Shown here in pieces: positions 44,579-55,869 of a stretch of DNA of 64,000 nucleotides (within the stretch, counting starts at the first letter, position 1; each line of letters opens with the position of its first letter). A program made the position numbers and the translations under genes. The DNA is from Diphasiastrum complanatum (Eukaryota; Streptophyta; Lycopodiopsida; Lycopodiales; Lycopodiaceae). The stretch is from NCBI GenBank assembly GCA_029204225.1, contig CM055102.1, forward strand, positions 22,714,160 to 22,778,159, in the 5' to 3' direction. The notes beneath the pieces were generated by a model. The model did no database searches, had not been told where the DNA came from, and saw nothing but the letters and a program-made list of their open reading frames with translations.

Positions 44579-47057
44579 ATAATAAAACAATCTTGAACTC
44601 TAGTTATGTTGTTAACCATGTGAGATATATCCCCACTTGGTTAGGTTGACATAACAAGGGTCGAAAAAATCACAACTACAATTTTAATTGCATATGCAAA
44701 TGCAAAATTGAAAATTTAAATGCTTTAAAATTTATAGATAGGATATGTTTATCTCTAAAGTCTTTAGATCCAGTTCTTGAATGCAAGTATATTGGATGTT
44801 GTTCTTTAGGTAGGGTTAGTAGTGGATGGTGTTTTCAAAAGGGTACAACTTTTCTGTGATTCTGACTGGTTTTGCTACAAAATGCAAAGTCATTAAGCAA
44901 CATTTACTACAAACACACATTGTTATAGATAATTCTTATGTATAACTTAACATTGTAACAAAATGTTATGAATAAAGACATTTTCATATGATGGCCATTA
45001 CAAGCATCATTGATCTATCTTTATAGTTGTGACATTTACTTTTTATGTTGCTTTTAGTATTAGTATGTTATTTGACTCTCTTACCAATGGACACACATTT
45101 TTTTATTACATTTGAAGCTCAAGAACACTATGTTACATGGTTCCTAATTTGGACCCTCATATTTGAGTCTTCATACTTCCCTCAAATTCCCATTGAAGGG
45201 AGGTAACTTTTGAATAGTTTAAATAGACATTATAGTTCCTCATGGTATCTCTGCTATAATTGCTCGGATAGAGCCATAGCCTCAACATCTATGGTATTCA
45301 AGTTATCTTCTAGCATAGAGAATCTTATTTGTTGTCATTTACATCTATCTTTCATGATGTGATGTGTTCGTAACTTGGTATCATACCACTTTCATGAGCA
45401 ATTGGAAGAGTGCTGGTTTATTCCAATTCTTTTGTCTCTTTTGGAGAACAATTGTTCATTGAGTATAGTGCATAGCGATGAAAGTTAGCGACGTTTATTT
45501 TCACTAAATTAAATATCGCTCCATGACTATTTTAGAAACAATTATTTTCTTTTATGAATGTCATTAATGCAATTAAAATCGTCACTTTCTGGTACTGACT
45601 TTAACGACAGTTCAGTGACGTTTTAGTGACGCCGTTTAGTACAATTTTGTCAGGCGACGCCATAGAAAGTTTGCAAGAAAGAAATCCGAAAGAAGATTTT
45701 TTGGCAGCAACAATCCAACGACGGATAGTGAACATCGCTAGGCAACGTTCAGAGTTAGTATTGCATGAGAATACTATGTTTTCTAGCAGAAAAAAATCCA
45801 AACCCACTTTTTTAAAAAGCAATGTTTGGAATGTTGCCCATCAAAGTTAAAGTTAATGTAAGTTTGGTTAAAAAATTTCATTTTGGACATTAAAAAATAA
45901 ATTTTTGTTTTGAAAATTGTGTTGCTAGAAATGTTTTTTGAAAATTGTAGTACATAAATCTCATAATTTTGTAGGATTTGTATTGTGTTAAACTTTTTTC
46001 AACATGAAAAACAAAGAAAATGAAATTAATTTAATTGAATATATTTGTTAGAATAAAGAAGAAGAAGAAGTGAAAAATATTTGGTATTGATAAATTGATC
46101 CTAATTGAAAAATATATATAAGACATGACAATGGAAGATGTCGCTTGGCATACTTTAAAACAAGCATACATAATCTCCTTCATATTGTATATAATGTTGA
46201 GACGTAAAAACAAGGGATTTTTACAAGAAACAATTGAATAAATTTTTTTAAATAATTCAATCGATTTTATTTGTAGACAATTCTTCACTTACATCATTAT
46301 TGATATCTTGCCATTCATCTAAGTAAAGTCCTAAACGTAGTTCGAGTCTACTTATACATCATGGAATGGACACAGGTGCCTCTAGTTCATCATCTTGATC
46401 ATTTGCATCACTTCCACACTTATCTAGTAGTCTAATTCTTTCACGAATTTCAAAAAAATGGTCTACTCTTGTTGGAAGATTAGTAACATCATCAATGTTT
46501 TCATTGATTTCACTTTCTACTCTCCCATCGTTATCATAGACATCCTAATCATCATGCTCATTTGGCTCCATGAAATTATTGCATGATTTTTCATATTGTG
46601 ATCGATTTCATCTTCTTCATCATCATTGTTTGTTGTTGCATCTTCGAGCTCGATATTCAAAAAATTTCATTTTTCTTGTCTTGGTTTGCATGACAAATAG
46701 CCACCTCGCATTGGATGGATAAAGATAAAGGGTATATGTGTGCATACACTTGATATAAATGAGTTGGAGATTGAATCTAGTGTGCTCAACAATTGATTTT
46801 AAAGTACCAATGATTATGACCTACTCACAATGATTTGGTAAGAAATGTTTCATTGGAAGAGGAAAGGATCTCTGTTGAATCAAGAGCAAATAGTCCATTT
46901 GAATCCAATCGTACAGTTGCATGTGGCCCTCAACATATTTAAAACCATTTAACATCGAACAAAAGTGTAGGGAGTGCAACTTTATTAGAAGAAGAGATAT
47001 GTTAGCTAAAAACATTGCTATTAAACCATCTTGTTTTTTAGGGATTAAAACACACCC
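44579..47057. other. 2.5 kb without confident gene
   Basis: At 45480-45680 a cluster of AGCGACG, GTGACG and GGCGACG words lies on both strands, of the kind seen in subterminal repeats of plant DNA transposons. At 46290-46680 the minus strand has an acidic frame (EINENIDDVTNLPTRVDHFF and DANDQDDELEAP) that I cannot place. No complete gene. Confidence 0.35.
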
Positions 47058-47492
47058 CTAACACGCTTTACCATGGAATTCTTCCAAGGCTTTATTCTTT
47101 TCATCGAGTTGAGACTGCATCTTTTCTAGCTGCATATGCTGCTTTTGACCTAGTTTCTCGAACTCATCGATCATCTTTTCTAGAGTAGCATTGATATTTG
47201 TTGATGGAATGGTGGTGGATGTTGTCGTGGTTTGCCCTACCATATAAGACAACCTTCCAACATTTGGTTCGTCATCAAAATCTTTATCCTCCTCATGAAT
47301 TGCATCGTCCATAGCGCTTTGTATCGTAGCATATTCATTATGGCGTTTCAGCTTGCGTCTAATCCGTTTAGGTAGACCTGCTAAAACCCACATAATCAAA
47401 GCATCGTCATTGATTATATTGGGATCACACTCAGATCTGAGGTATTGTAGGCTGATATTCCCTGTGAATATTCTAGCCATATGGTAATTCAA
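47058..47492 (-). pseudogene. Possible gypsy Gag C-terminal fragment
   Basis: A 144-codon frame with DDALIMWVLAGLPKRIRRKL resembling the end of the Gag core, then an acidic stretch and a Gln/Lys/Glu coiled coil (KLGQKQHMQLEKMQSQLDEK). It has the right strand to be gag of the large minus-strand element. No zinc knuckle is seen and the assignment is moderate. Confidence 0.45.
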
Positions 47493-48252
47493 GTTAGTTC
47501 AAGTCATATAATTAAAGCAGCTCTAGCTTAGGTCCATTGGGGGTCTGTTCCATGGAACCTAACTTATATACATAAGTCACATGGTCCATTGGGTGTTTGT
47601 CCCATGGAACCTTTTGTAAGTGACTTAGTTCTATACTTAAATTACTACGGCTTGTAACTTAAACTAAAATTTCAGGTTTCGAGTTCTTGACGGTTCTTTG
47701 TAAAACAAGGGCCTCCAAGTATAAGTCAATGTGGAGAGCTCATTTGTAGGTGAACACTTGTAAAGGAATTCTACATTTTGGATCTTCCCATCTCTCTTGT
47801 GTCTCCCCATTGTGGATCTTCCCTTTGGTTGTAAACTATTGTATGGAATGTATTATTGAGTTAGTTGCCTCCTCTTGGTTGGGTAAGCCTCAAGAGAGAG
47901 TATAGGATAGCCACCTTAGTTTGGAAAGGAATGTCTCAAATTAAGGGTTGAGATTCAAGGAAGATTAGGGTTTCATCTTTAGATTTAATCTTAGCCACTA
48001 GTTGGGGGGCAGCCATAGTGATTAAACTAGGGTATCTTAATAGTGTTTTCTCATTTGTGTTAGCAACAAGATGAGTTTATGCAAGAAAGAGTGGATCTTG
48101 CCCTCACAATACTCACCACCCTGTCTACCTTTGGCATTCTAGCTTCCTGAACCATGCTAGTTGGATTGAGCCTTAGTTCATGCTAGTTGGGAGGCAGCCA
48201 TAGCTTGGATTAGTTGGAGCCATAACTGGTTGGGATGCTAAAAAGCCAACAT

Positions 48253-48265
48253 TGGCGCTGTTGCC
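48253..48265 (+). promoter_or_regulatory. Primer-binding site, Athila/Tat type
   Basis: TGGCGCTGTTGCC, one mismatch to the TGGCGCCGTTGCC consensus, lies one base after a CA that would end the LTR. Confidence 0.7.
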
Positions 48266-49494
48266 AATTTCTTGCTAAAATCATTCTTGTTTCTAACTCT
48301 TCTTGCTATTTTGTGCTTGTTTTAGCTTAAGATCCATCGCTCCTTGCTCAAATCAAGTGTTTTTCTGTTTTTGGTTTCTTTTTTTTGTCTCCTTTTTGCA
48401 GCAAGAAAGGTCACCCTTTGCTCTCCATGGGCCTTCTCTAAAAGCATATCCAGCACCGGAGTTCCACGCCATTCTTCCCACGGATTTCTTCCTTGAACCA
48501 CGTTTTCATGCCACCGAGTTGCTCGAAAGTGCAAGTTTTTGGTCCGATCGTGCAAGTTTTGTCATGCGAGTTATTCGAAAGCCATTTTCCTTCAGTTCTG
48601 TCTCTGTGACACTGTCGACCTAAATCCCTGGCAGCAACGCACCTCCATTCTCTGAGCTGAGCCATAGATTTTATTATTCTACTCAGGTGCTACCGTTGCT
48701 TGCCAAGCCTTTAGCTGCGTCGTTTCTTAATCCTACATTGCTTTCAAACTCTTCAATGAAGCTAGCCTCTGCCACGTCCAGAACCCCAGCTTCAGCAAGC
48801 TTCCATCAGCCACGTTTTAAGCAATCATTCAAATTGCCAATAGCCACGTGGGGAGAGCACCAAAGGCCATCAGTTCTCCCAACGTTTTTAGCAGCGGCTC
48901 TTTCCAAAGTTTCAGTTCTGCCAACGTTTTTTAACTACCATCAACATCATTTTTTTAAGCTCCAATCCGTCCATCAGAATCACTAGCATAATCACACTTT
49001 TCAGAGCCTTTCACAATCGTTTTTCAGCCTGCGCCCATCTCTTTTCCATCGTAGATGTCTATCAGACGTTTTTCAGGTGTTTCACAACCGTTTTCTCAGC
49101 CTTGCGGCCATCTCTTCTTCATCACATACGTTTTTCAGAGTCACACAGCATAACCAATGGACTCAGCTTCTCATCAGCGTTTTTCCTATCTGATGGTGTC
49201 CTCAGTTCTTCAGCTATTTTTTCCGATGCCATTTCCAACCCAATCCGCCCATTGTTTTTAGGTTGATTGTGCCATCTGAAGCAGTTCCAAGTCTTGCCAC
49301 AAGCAGAGCATAGTTTGACTCTGGTAGTGTTTTGTACATTTTGCCTCATGATGAATCGGGAGCTCCTGCTCGTGCTACCTTCTTGTTGGCCATGATGGTG
49401 ACACCCTAGCTAGCAAGGATCTCCAGAAACTATCGCACTCCTCTCCCCCACCTCAGAGTATCATCGCTTCTTCTTTCAGCCACCACGCAGACAG
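48266..49494 (+). other. Leader of nested gypsy element, first part
   Basis: Open frames here (48303-48623, 48687-48986) show no domain. The DNA repeats CACGTTTT, GCCACGT and CGTTTTTCAG words, as a degenerating repeat would. Confidence 0.35.
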
Positions 49495-49980
49495 CTACAG
49501 AAGGATTGTAACCTGTGACTCAAATCCGCTCCATGTGCTGACCCGACAACTGCAAAGAATGGAGCCGTGATTGCTTAGGAGTTTCCCACTGAACCGATTT
49601 TGGGACAAATCAAGAAGCTGCAAACTTTTCAGATTTGCTACAATGGCTCCATCCAACCCAAAGTTGGAGGCAAAGCTTACGACACGCAGGTTTGGCAGAA
49701 ACTGTTGATCAACACTTGAATTCTCAGCTGGAAGTGCTCCTTCGAGCCTGTCGTGACTAGATTTGACAACTAGAAGAGCACTCAAATTTAGAAGAGATGC
49801 CAGAACTCTTCCCTGGTGACTGTTACCTTTCACTACGAAAATCTGCAATTGCCCTACTCTTCAGGTATACCACCGGTTAGGAAGTTGTGGTCGAGGTTTA
49901 TCAGAGAACCTGGAATGCTGCATGTAAGGTTATTATTGTAAAGGTACATCATATTCAGAAAATGCAGCATTCCGATATGA
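49495..49980 (-). pseudogene. Leucine-rich-repeat (LRR receptor-like) gene fragment
   Basis: On the minus strand the frame ending at 49855 reads MLHFLNMMYLYNNNLTCSIP and SLINLDHNFLTGGIPEE. After one stop and a shift it continues with GRVLASLLNLSALLVV, DRLEGALPAE, LPNLRVVSFASN, LDGAI and LKSLQLLDLSQNRFSGKL. These are successive plant extracellular LRR repeats (LxxLxLxxNxLxGxIP), about six of them. No signal peptide, transmembrane segment or kinase is nearby. It is antisense to the surrounding element's leader and looks like a captured host gene piece. Confidence 0.75.
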
Positions 49981-50152
49981 AATGAAATGAAAATGTGAGG
50001 AAAGGATTGATGATTTGCGTGGAATGGCAACTAATCGAGTCAGCGCAATATGTTTGCAACTGTTGCAGAATATTCATATCATTGGCCCACATCGTTTTTC
50101 AGCCCCCAACCTTGCAAACGGCATTCTCCCATCTGTTCCTAAGCCAAGCAGC

Positions 50153-51010
50153 AGGTGTGCGAGTTCATAGATCTTCAGTTAGGTGCTGTTCTACGAGTGC
50201 ATAAACTCTCAGAAGTCTGTTGCGCGAGTCATTTTTTGAGGTGTGCGAGTCATTTTGACTTTTTTTTTGCATTGTTCCTGCACACGAGTCATTTTTCACC
50301 CCGAGTCGTGTGCGAGTCATTCCCACGGGTTCTAGCTCCACGGGTACAGGTTTGTGCGACTCATTATGAGATGTTTTTCACCTCCTTCTGACCTGTACGA
50401 GTCATTTTAGCCTGTGCGGGTACTGAGCTTCTTACGAGTCATTTTAGCCTGTGCGGGTACTGATCTTCTTACGAGTCATTTTAGCCTGTGTGCGTCATTT
50501 TTGCCTGTACGGGTACCGACCTTATGCGAGTCATTTTGGCCTGTGCAAGTACCGACCTTTTATGCGAGTCATCTTTTGTACGAGTCATCTGCGAGTAGTA
50601 AATTACTCTTGCACGAGTCATTTTTTTGCGAGTCATCTTTTGTACGAGTCATCTGCGAGTAGTAAATTACTCTTGCACGAGTCATTTTTTTTCGCGAGTC
50701 ATCTTCTGTGCGAGTCCTGAGCGAGTCGTCCGTTTCCGTCCACGAGTCATTTTTTTGCGCGAGTCATCTTCTGTGCGAGTCGTCAGTTTCCGTCCATGAG
50801 TCATTTTTTTGCGTGAGTCATCTTGTGTGCGAGTCATCTGTTTCCGTCCATGATTCATTTTTTTGCACGATCATCTTCTGTGCGAGTCTTGTGCGAGTCG
50901 TCCGTTTCCATCCACGAGTCATTTTTTGTACGAGTCCTCATTAATTTTCTTGCTCTGTGGTCCATTTGAGTTGACTAGGTCCGAAATAACTCACACAACT
51001 ATATGAGTCA
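50153..51010. repeat. GAGTCAT satellite array with higher-order units
   Basis: More than 20 copies of (G/A)CGAGTCAT followed by T-rich spacers. Two long units nest in it: one near 50577-50705 containing CTGCGAGTAGTAAATTACTC twice, another near 50706-50940 containing CGTCCGTTTCCGTCCACGAG or close variants three or four times. The Ser/His/Cys-rich open frames across it are artefacts of the repeat. Confidence 0.9.
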
Positions 51011-51079
51011 TTCCCTGATTTTTGCAACGACTTTTGTTAGCTACAAGAATCCTAGAGGAGGTGAGTAATTTCAAAAAAA

Positions 51080-52640
51080 AAAGAAAACTCCCAAATAAGG
51101 TAAGAAAACCCAGAACAAACTTGTAGAAATACTTTCAAGTGCAAAATCTCTGATCTCTCCTAAAATAGAACTATCTAGTATTCGCATAGCCTGTTTTTTG
51201 GCAAGATCTGGACTTGTATGAGTCCCAAACATGCATGCGAATTCTATCCAGAGAGGTTCATTTGTGATCACAACGAAGACCCATAATTTCAAGCACTTGA
51301 AACTTAGTAAAATCCTCTAAGATCAACATCATATGGTTCCACTCAGGAAACTCCAAGCTCTTGTAGATACATGTTGCACCTAGAATTGTACATATCCATC
51401 TTCCATCGCCGACAATCCTATCATGATGAATCTGTTTTGATAGCCTTAGGCATCTCTAGTAGGGAATGCCTTAGAAGTGTCCTAGTAGGAAACCATAGAT
51501 CCGTCACGATAAGTTTGCCAAATCTGTCGATATCAACATCCATCACCCATCACCTAAGTGCATAGAATCTCGACATAGAGACCGCTTGTTTTGAAACAAG
51601 TTTGCCTGAGACAGCTGTTTTTCTTGTAAGGAGTTCAATGGTATGTTAAGAGCGTTCAGATGGCAAGGAGCAAATGGCCTGTCATAATCTCAAGCTAACA
51701 AACGTTGAGTTTTATGAGTGAAAGCTTTGTATGATGAGTTACTATTGACCGGTGGGGATCAATCCATTGCCTTCAAATCTTGAGACCGCCGATGAGACTG
51801 TCACTGTCAAGTGGTAATATGAGCACATGAGACTCTAGTGAGGCAAATGACAGTGGCATGTCAACAATGCCAAAGTTGTCAAACCAGGATTTGATTTCAT
51901 TGGAATAACTCGAAAATATTATGAGACTCTATGTTATCACCAATGGTAAGATACAGAGCAAAAATGCCTATTTTTGCATATTTCATGGTAAGTATTCGTA
52001 TAGAGGCAAAATATCTCTAAACGATTTCTTGCGAATACTCTACTTATATCTCTTGACCAAGAATTCAAAAAAGACCCCCTAAAATTATCAAACATAGCCT
52101 ATGCGAATAGGTTTGAGGTACTTTTACCCTAAGGACCAGAGGTTCCAAAAACATCAGGAAAGTCCAGAGAAGGTGAGAGAAACATAGCAACCTCCTCCAA
52201 ATTATCTAACAGTACAAATTCTTGATCTTTCCTCAAGTAGTACTTGCACGGTACTCGTTTTGGCAAGCTTGGCCTTTGTGCGAACCTCTTCACTTGTGTG
52301 CGAATTCTCCAGAGCTAAAACTAGCAGAGTCATACCCTAATACCTCTCGAAAGATCAAAACTTGAAAACTTACATCATCAATCCAAGTGTGAAAATGAGA
52401 TCTGTCACCGCCAAAAGTGAAACAGTGAGATATCTTTATACTTAGGCCTGTACATATTCACAATTACCATCAACATCTTGGTCACCTATTCTTATCTCGT
52501 CTAGTTGGGAGAAGTCTTAGGTATATTCAGTAGGGATTGCCTTGGATATAACCTGGTAGGGAGCCATAGATAAGCAAGTATAGGTTATCACACTCATCAT
52601 CCACCTTTTATCACCTAAGTATTGATTTTTTGCTAGAGCA
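51080..52640. repeat. Diverged direct duplication, about 490 bp units spaced about 1.07 kb
   Basis: Units at about 51080-51570 and 52150-52640 share, in order, GAAACATAG/GAAATACTTT-like starts, TTGGCAAG, GTGCGAATTC or ATGCGAATTC, TACATAT, AGTAGGGA.TGCCTT, CCATAGAT and TCACCTAAGT. The gag ATG follows the second unit. About 580 bp separates them. Confidence 0.55.
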
Positions 52641-52645
52641 CCATG

Positions 52646-53185
52646 AGTTGGAAGTTAGATCAACCTCCTCCCAAAGTGGAAGGGAGAATTCCATGGATTG
52701 ATGCACCAAATCTGATGGAGAAACCAACCCCGTACAATTTCTTCACGACTTCGAAAACACTTGTACGTTCTAGGACGATACTTTTGAAGCTGAAAAGCTC
52801 AGACTATTCCCCATGATCCTACTTGGTGACGCAAAGGAATGGTATGTGAATATTGAAAAGTCAGGCACAGCCATCTGGATTTCACTCACGGCGGCCTCAG
52901 CTCCTCATCAACATAGGCCAACCAAGGCCAATAGGTCCAATTTTTCATCAACCTCGATCCTCCAATTCTATGAACCATCCTACACCACTTTTACATTCTC
53001 AACTAGAGTCTTCTTATCCAAGGCCGATCGCTCCCCATCCAATACAGCAGTCTTTTGTAGAGAGTCAACATATTGCTACATCGTCTATCACACAAGTTGA
53101 TTCCGACTACATAGACCCAATGATGTATTGTATAGAAGATACCACTGTGCTTGCTCATCAAGTTGATCCATTTGCACCTTACTAA
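52646..53185 (+). pseudogene. Gypsy Gag fragment of the nested element
   Basis: It starts MSWKLDQPPPKVEGRIPWID, then after a shift near 52790 LRLFPMILLGDAKEWYVNIE, the Gag core. Another shift leads to a Pro/Gln/Ser/His-rich stretch (SSITQVDSDYIDPMMYCIED). The frame ends at 53185. No zinc knuckle, protease or pol follows. Confidence 0.65.
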
Positions 53186-53190
53186 AATTA

Positions 53191-54844
53191 GTAGTATTAG
53201 ATGTGTCTAGGCTCGTCTAGTCTTACTGATTCTTTTGTCATCCACGGATACATAGTTGCTTCTGATCCAAATAGAGTCCATCCTATCTAGCAACCATGTT
53301 AGGCCTATTTCAAACACCATCCATAGATAAGACCAAAAATGTACCACTTCAGATCTGTGTCTTCATTACATCTCTATGACCAAGCAATTGATATCATACC
53401 CTGGAGCCAACTTTTGAGCTACTGTCTGATTAATCATTAGTTTTTTGTCTAGATGATAACCCGTATGTCTGAGTGAAAGTAATATAAGACATAATTGTCT
53501 TATTGCATGCTACGTAAATGTTATACGTTATCACTTGTTTTTCTTTTGTAGCACTGTAACTATGGCCTTGTGCTTTTCATTATTTCTCTTATTTCAAGTT
53601 TTGTCCTGTCAACTATGTCGTTTGTTGCTACTTGTTTGTTTGTTCTATTGTCAAATGGTTTGGTGTGTTTTCTTTTGCAGCAGCACTATAGGTGGTATTT
53701 CATCAGCTATTTTATTCTACTTCTACAGTTGCAGTATCACACGAATTTTCATTGGGATATATCTCTACATCTTTACCAATGATTTCAAGCACTTTTAATA
53801 TGAACAACAAGAGCAGTCAAGGACTTCAACAACAAATGCTCAGTTTGGCAACAAAACTAGCATCTTATCAGACTGCAACCATGATCTAGCAAATTGGTGA
53901 AAGTTCTTTCTGATAAAAATTGGGGTTTTTGCAGCTTGACGAGAGTGAAAATTGACTTTTTGCAAGATCTTGATAGATATAATCTTCGTCGAACTCACAA
54001 ATGGTGAATTATTATAAATAGAATCCTCAGAGAAGTCAACGAAAGTTGCAAGAGTAAAATTGTTATTTTTGTAAAAAAGAGTCTTTTTTGACAAAAATAT
54101 ATTAATATGACAAATGGCCAAAGTTTAATGTTTGCCCAATTTATTGATTATTAAAAATAGTAAGTAGGACTAACACAGACTCTAAAGAAGGTTTTGGCAA
54201 ATGTTTTTCTTAGGAAACGGATATTTTTACAAAAAATGTGTTAAACTTTTCACAAAAGGTGACCAACAACTAAATGAACAGTCACTTTGGCCTTCTTTTT
54301 TTGGTATTAATCTTCGACGACTTGGTAGTAGATAGATCTGAATCACACCATGCACAATGAATCGGGTGAAGGTTCTTTTTTTGTTTTTTTTAGGGTTTTA
54401 ATGGTTTTTTGGTGTTCTTTTCTGATGGTTTTTCTGATGTTTTTGCAAATGTACTTGGAATTAACCTTTGCCCTTCAATCTGAAGGTTTTGTGAGTGAAA
54501 CCGAAGGTGTCTGCAACTCGGCAAAGGTTTCTTGTAAGAGGATAAAATGTTATCAGATCTGATGACGATTTTGTTTTTGTTCAAATCCTACAGAAATGAC
54601 TGATTTTTGTTGTTTTTTTAAAAAAAATTTCAAATCCAAATAGATCTTAAGAATTGTGATCTGACTAGCTTCCCTTGTTCAACAATCAAATTAGATTTCA
54701 AACAAGAATATCCACTCAAATCGAGCAAAATCACTCTCAAACTAACCCTAAAATGCAATTTCAACCCTATTCATGCCAAAACAAAATGCCTAATGCAAGC
54801 TAACATTCATCCAAACATGTTGCAATATGAGAAATTGGCGTAGC
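53191..54844. other. 1.65 kb without gene, probable leader of the large minus-strand gypsy element
   Basis: Open frames at 53535-53889 and 53840-54121 have no motif. GAAGGTT words occur near 54190-54530, as in the spacer at 39.3-39.7 kb of the same element. Confidence 0.4.
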
Positions 54845-54862
54845 TCCCCAACAATAATGCCA
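54845..54862 (-). promoter_or_regulatory. Primer-binding site, Athila/Tat type, decayed
   Basis: Minus-strand TGGCATTATTGTTGGGGA differs from TGGCGCCGTTGCCGGGGA only by C-to-T and G-to-A changes, as methylation-driven decay would give. Four bases separate it from the LTR. Confidence 0.7.
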
Positions 54863-54866
54863 AAAT

Positions 54867-55118
54867 TGTAGTGGCTTTATTTTCTATCCTATCGTCAACC
54901 CAAGATCCAAACACACAAGCATCAAGGAGATGAAGTTAGTCGTCACGCGGAGGTTCGATCCCATGAGAGCGATAGCATAAATCAAATCCAGCATGCATGG
55001 ATGATCCACAATTAGCACTAAGATCCAGTAACACTACACATTAATCCTACATCCATTAACACTATCGATTAACACTACAACCATTAACCCTAATTCCACA
55101 ATGATGATAACTTAATCT

Positions 55119-55211
<93 letters not shown>

Positions 55212-55740
55212 AAAAAAAGCATAAGAAAATAGCAATTCCAATAAGCTTCAGATCCAACAATTAGCAAATACAAAAAAAATTTGAGAGATGGAAGAAAAGA
55301 GATCAAGAGTAAGGACATTCACAAATCCATTCCATAAGAGAGCCAATCTGCTTGTATTGAAATGAAGATGAAAACATGTACAATCATTCAAAATTGTTAC
55401 TTATATAGGAAATTGAGGAGATGGGCACCCCAATTTCTATTGGCTAATTCCTATCTCCCTAACTATTCAAATTTAAAAAAGAGTAGGAACCCATTCAATA
55501 ATTGGAGGGAACCAAGTTGAAATTGAAATTAGATGGAAATCCCTATGTTATTCACTAACTTGACTTTTAGACCTTGCAACATTAAAAGTCCCGCAAAAAG
55601 ACCTAAAGTCCTTTTATTTACTTGTAACTAATCAAATAAATATGTGATCATCGGGTTGGACTTACACACGTAGGGTGCCAAATCCCTCTCACTTATTAAC
55701 TAGGGTTAGGGTTGCCTTGGGATCCACAAAACCTCCAACA
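54867..55740 (-). repeat. 5' LTR of the large gypsy element, with internal microsatellite
   Basis: It starts TGTAGTGG and ends CCTCCAACA. It matches both ends of 36092-36514 (GAGATGAAGTTAGT, ATGTGATCAT.GGGTTGGAC, AGGGTTAGGGTTGCC). It has an 870 bp body including (CT)n(CA)n at 55117-55206. Confidence 0.82.
55117..55206. repeat. (CT)n(CA)n microsatellite inside the LTR
   Basis: About 11 CT units, then about 34 CA units, then an oligo-A run. The sister LTR has only an imperfect CT tract here, so the repeat expanded after the copies diverged. Confidence 0.97.
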
Positions 55741-55869
55741 CTTACTCTTGATGAGGATGGTTTGGATGTTGAAGATGCAAATGATGATGCTTTTGTGATG
55801 TCTTCATGTATGCTTGCTAATGATGGAGATCTAGATCCATGGTTATTAACCGAATTTTTGATGACATAA
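55741..55869 (+). pseudogene. Copia Gag C-terminal fragment
   Basis: It reads TLDEDGLDVEDANDDAFVMS and SSCMLANDGDLDPWLL, the copia Gag tail just before the protease DSGA motif, then loses similarity. The same VMSS.LLANHGDIDPW segment is at about 43.2 kb. It abuts the gypsy LTR directly. Confidence 0.7.

Larger units (their letters stand above)
47530..53190 (+). mobile_element. Nested plus-strand gypsy element (Athila/Tat primer type), 3'-truncated
   Basis: A presumptive LTR ends AACA at 48251. It is followed by TGGCGCTGTTGCC, the primer site typical of Athila/Tat elements, then a 4.4 kb leader and a gag fragment near 52.6-53.2 kb. No pol follows. The left boundary near 47.5 kb is uncertain. 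The leader holds an LRR gene fragment, a satellite and a large duplication (listed separately). Confidence 0.55.
36092..55740 (-). mobile_element. Very large Tat/Athila-like gypsy element with nested insertions
   Basis: The span is bounded by related LTRs (36092-36514 and 54867-55740). On the minus strand, sequence next to the right LTR gives a decayed TGGCGCCGTTGCCGGGGA-type primer site, and next to the left LTR a GGTGGGGGATAC polypurine tract. Both fit one element read right to left. Inside, in order, are the leader, a possible gag piece (47.1-47.5 kb), a Pol linker, RT, RNase H, integrase, and a long ORF between pol and the 3' LTR. At least two foreign blocks lie within it (copia 43.1-44.6 kb, plus-strand gypsy about 47.5-53.2 kb). 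There is no matching 5 bp target duplication (GACAT versus CTTAC), and the two flanks fall in different parts of copia gag, so the ends may come from recombined copies. Confidence 0.7.

Noticed and set aside
46290-46680. Acidic frame as a CACTA transposase
   Set aside because: Acidic composition alone; no transposase motif visible, so left unassigned.
50155-50944. Ser/His/Phe-rich frames in three phases
   Set aside because: All three phases are open because the GAGTCAT satellite lacks stops; not protein coding.
50153-51010. CRISPR-like array
   Set aside because: Repeats are short and variable with no unique equal-length spacers, and the context is a plant retroelement.
55112-55318. Minus-strand Cys-Val repeat frame
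   Set aside because: It crosses the (CT)n(CA)n tract inside an LTR.
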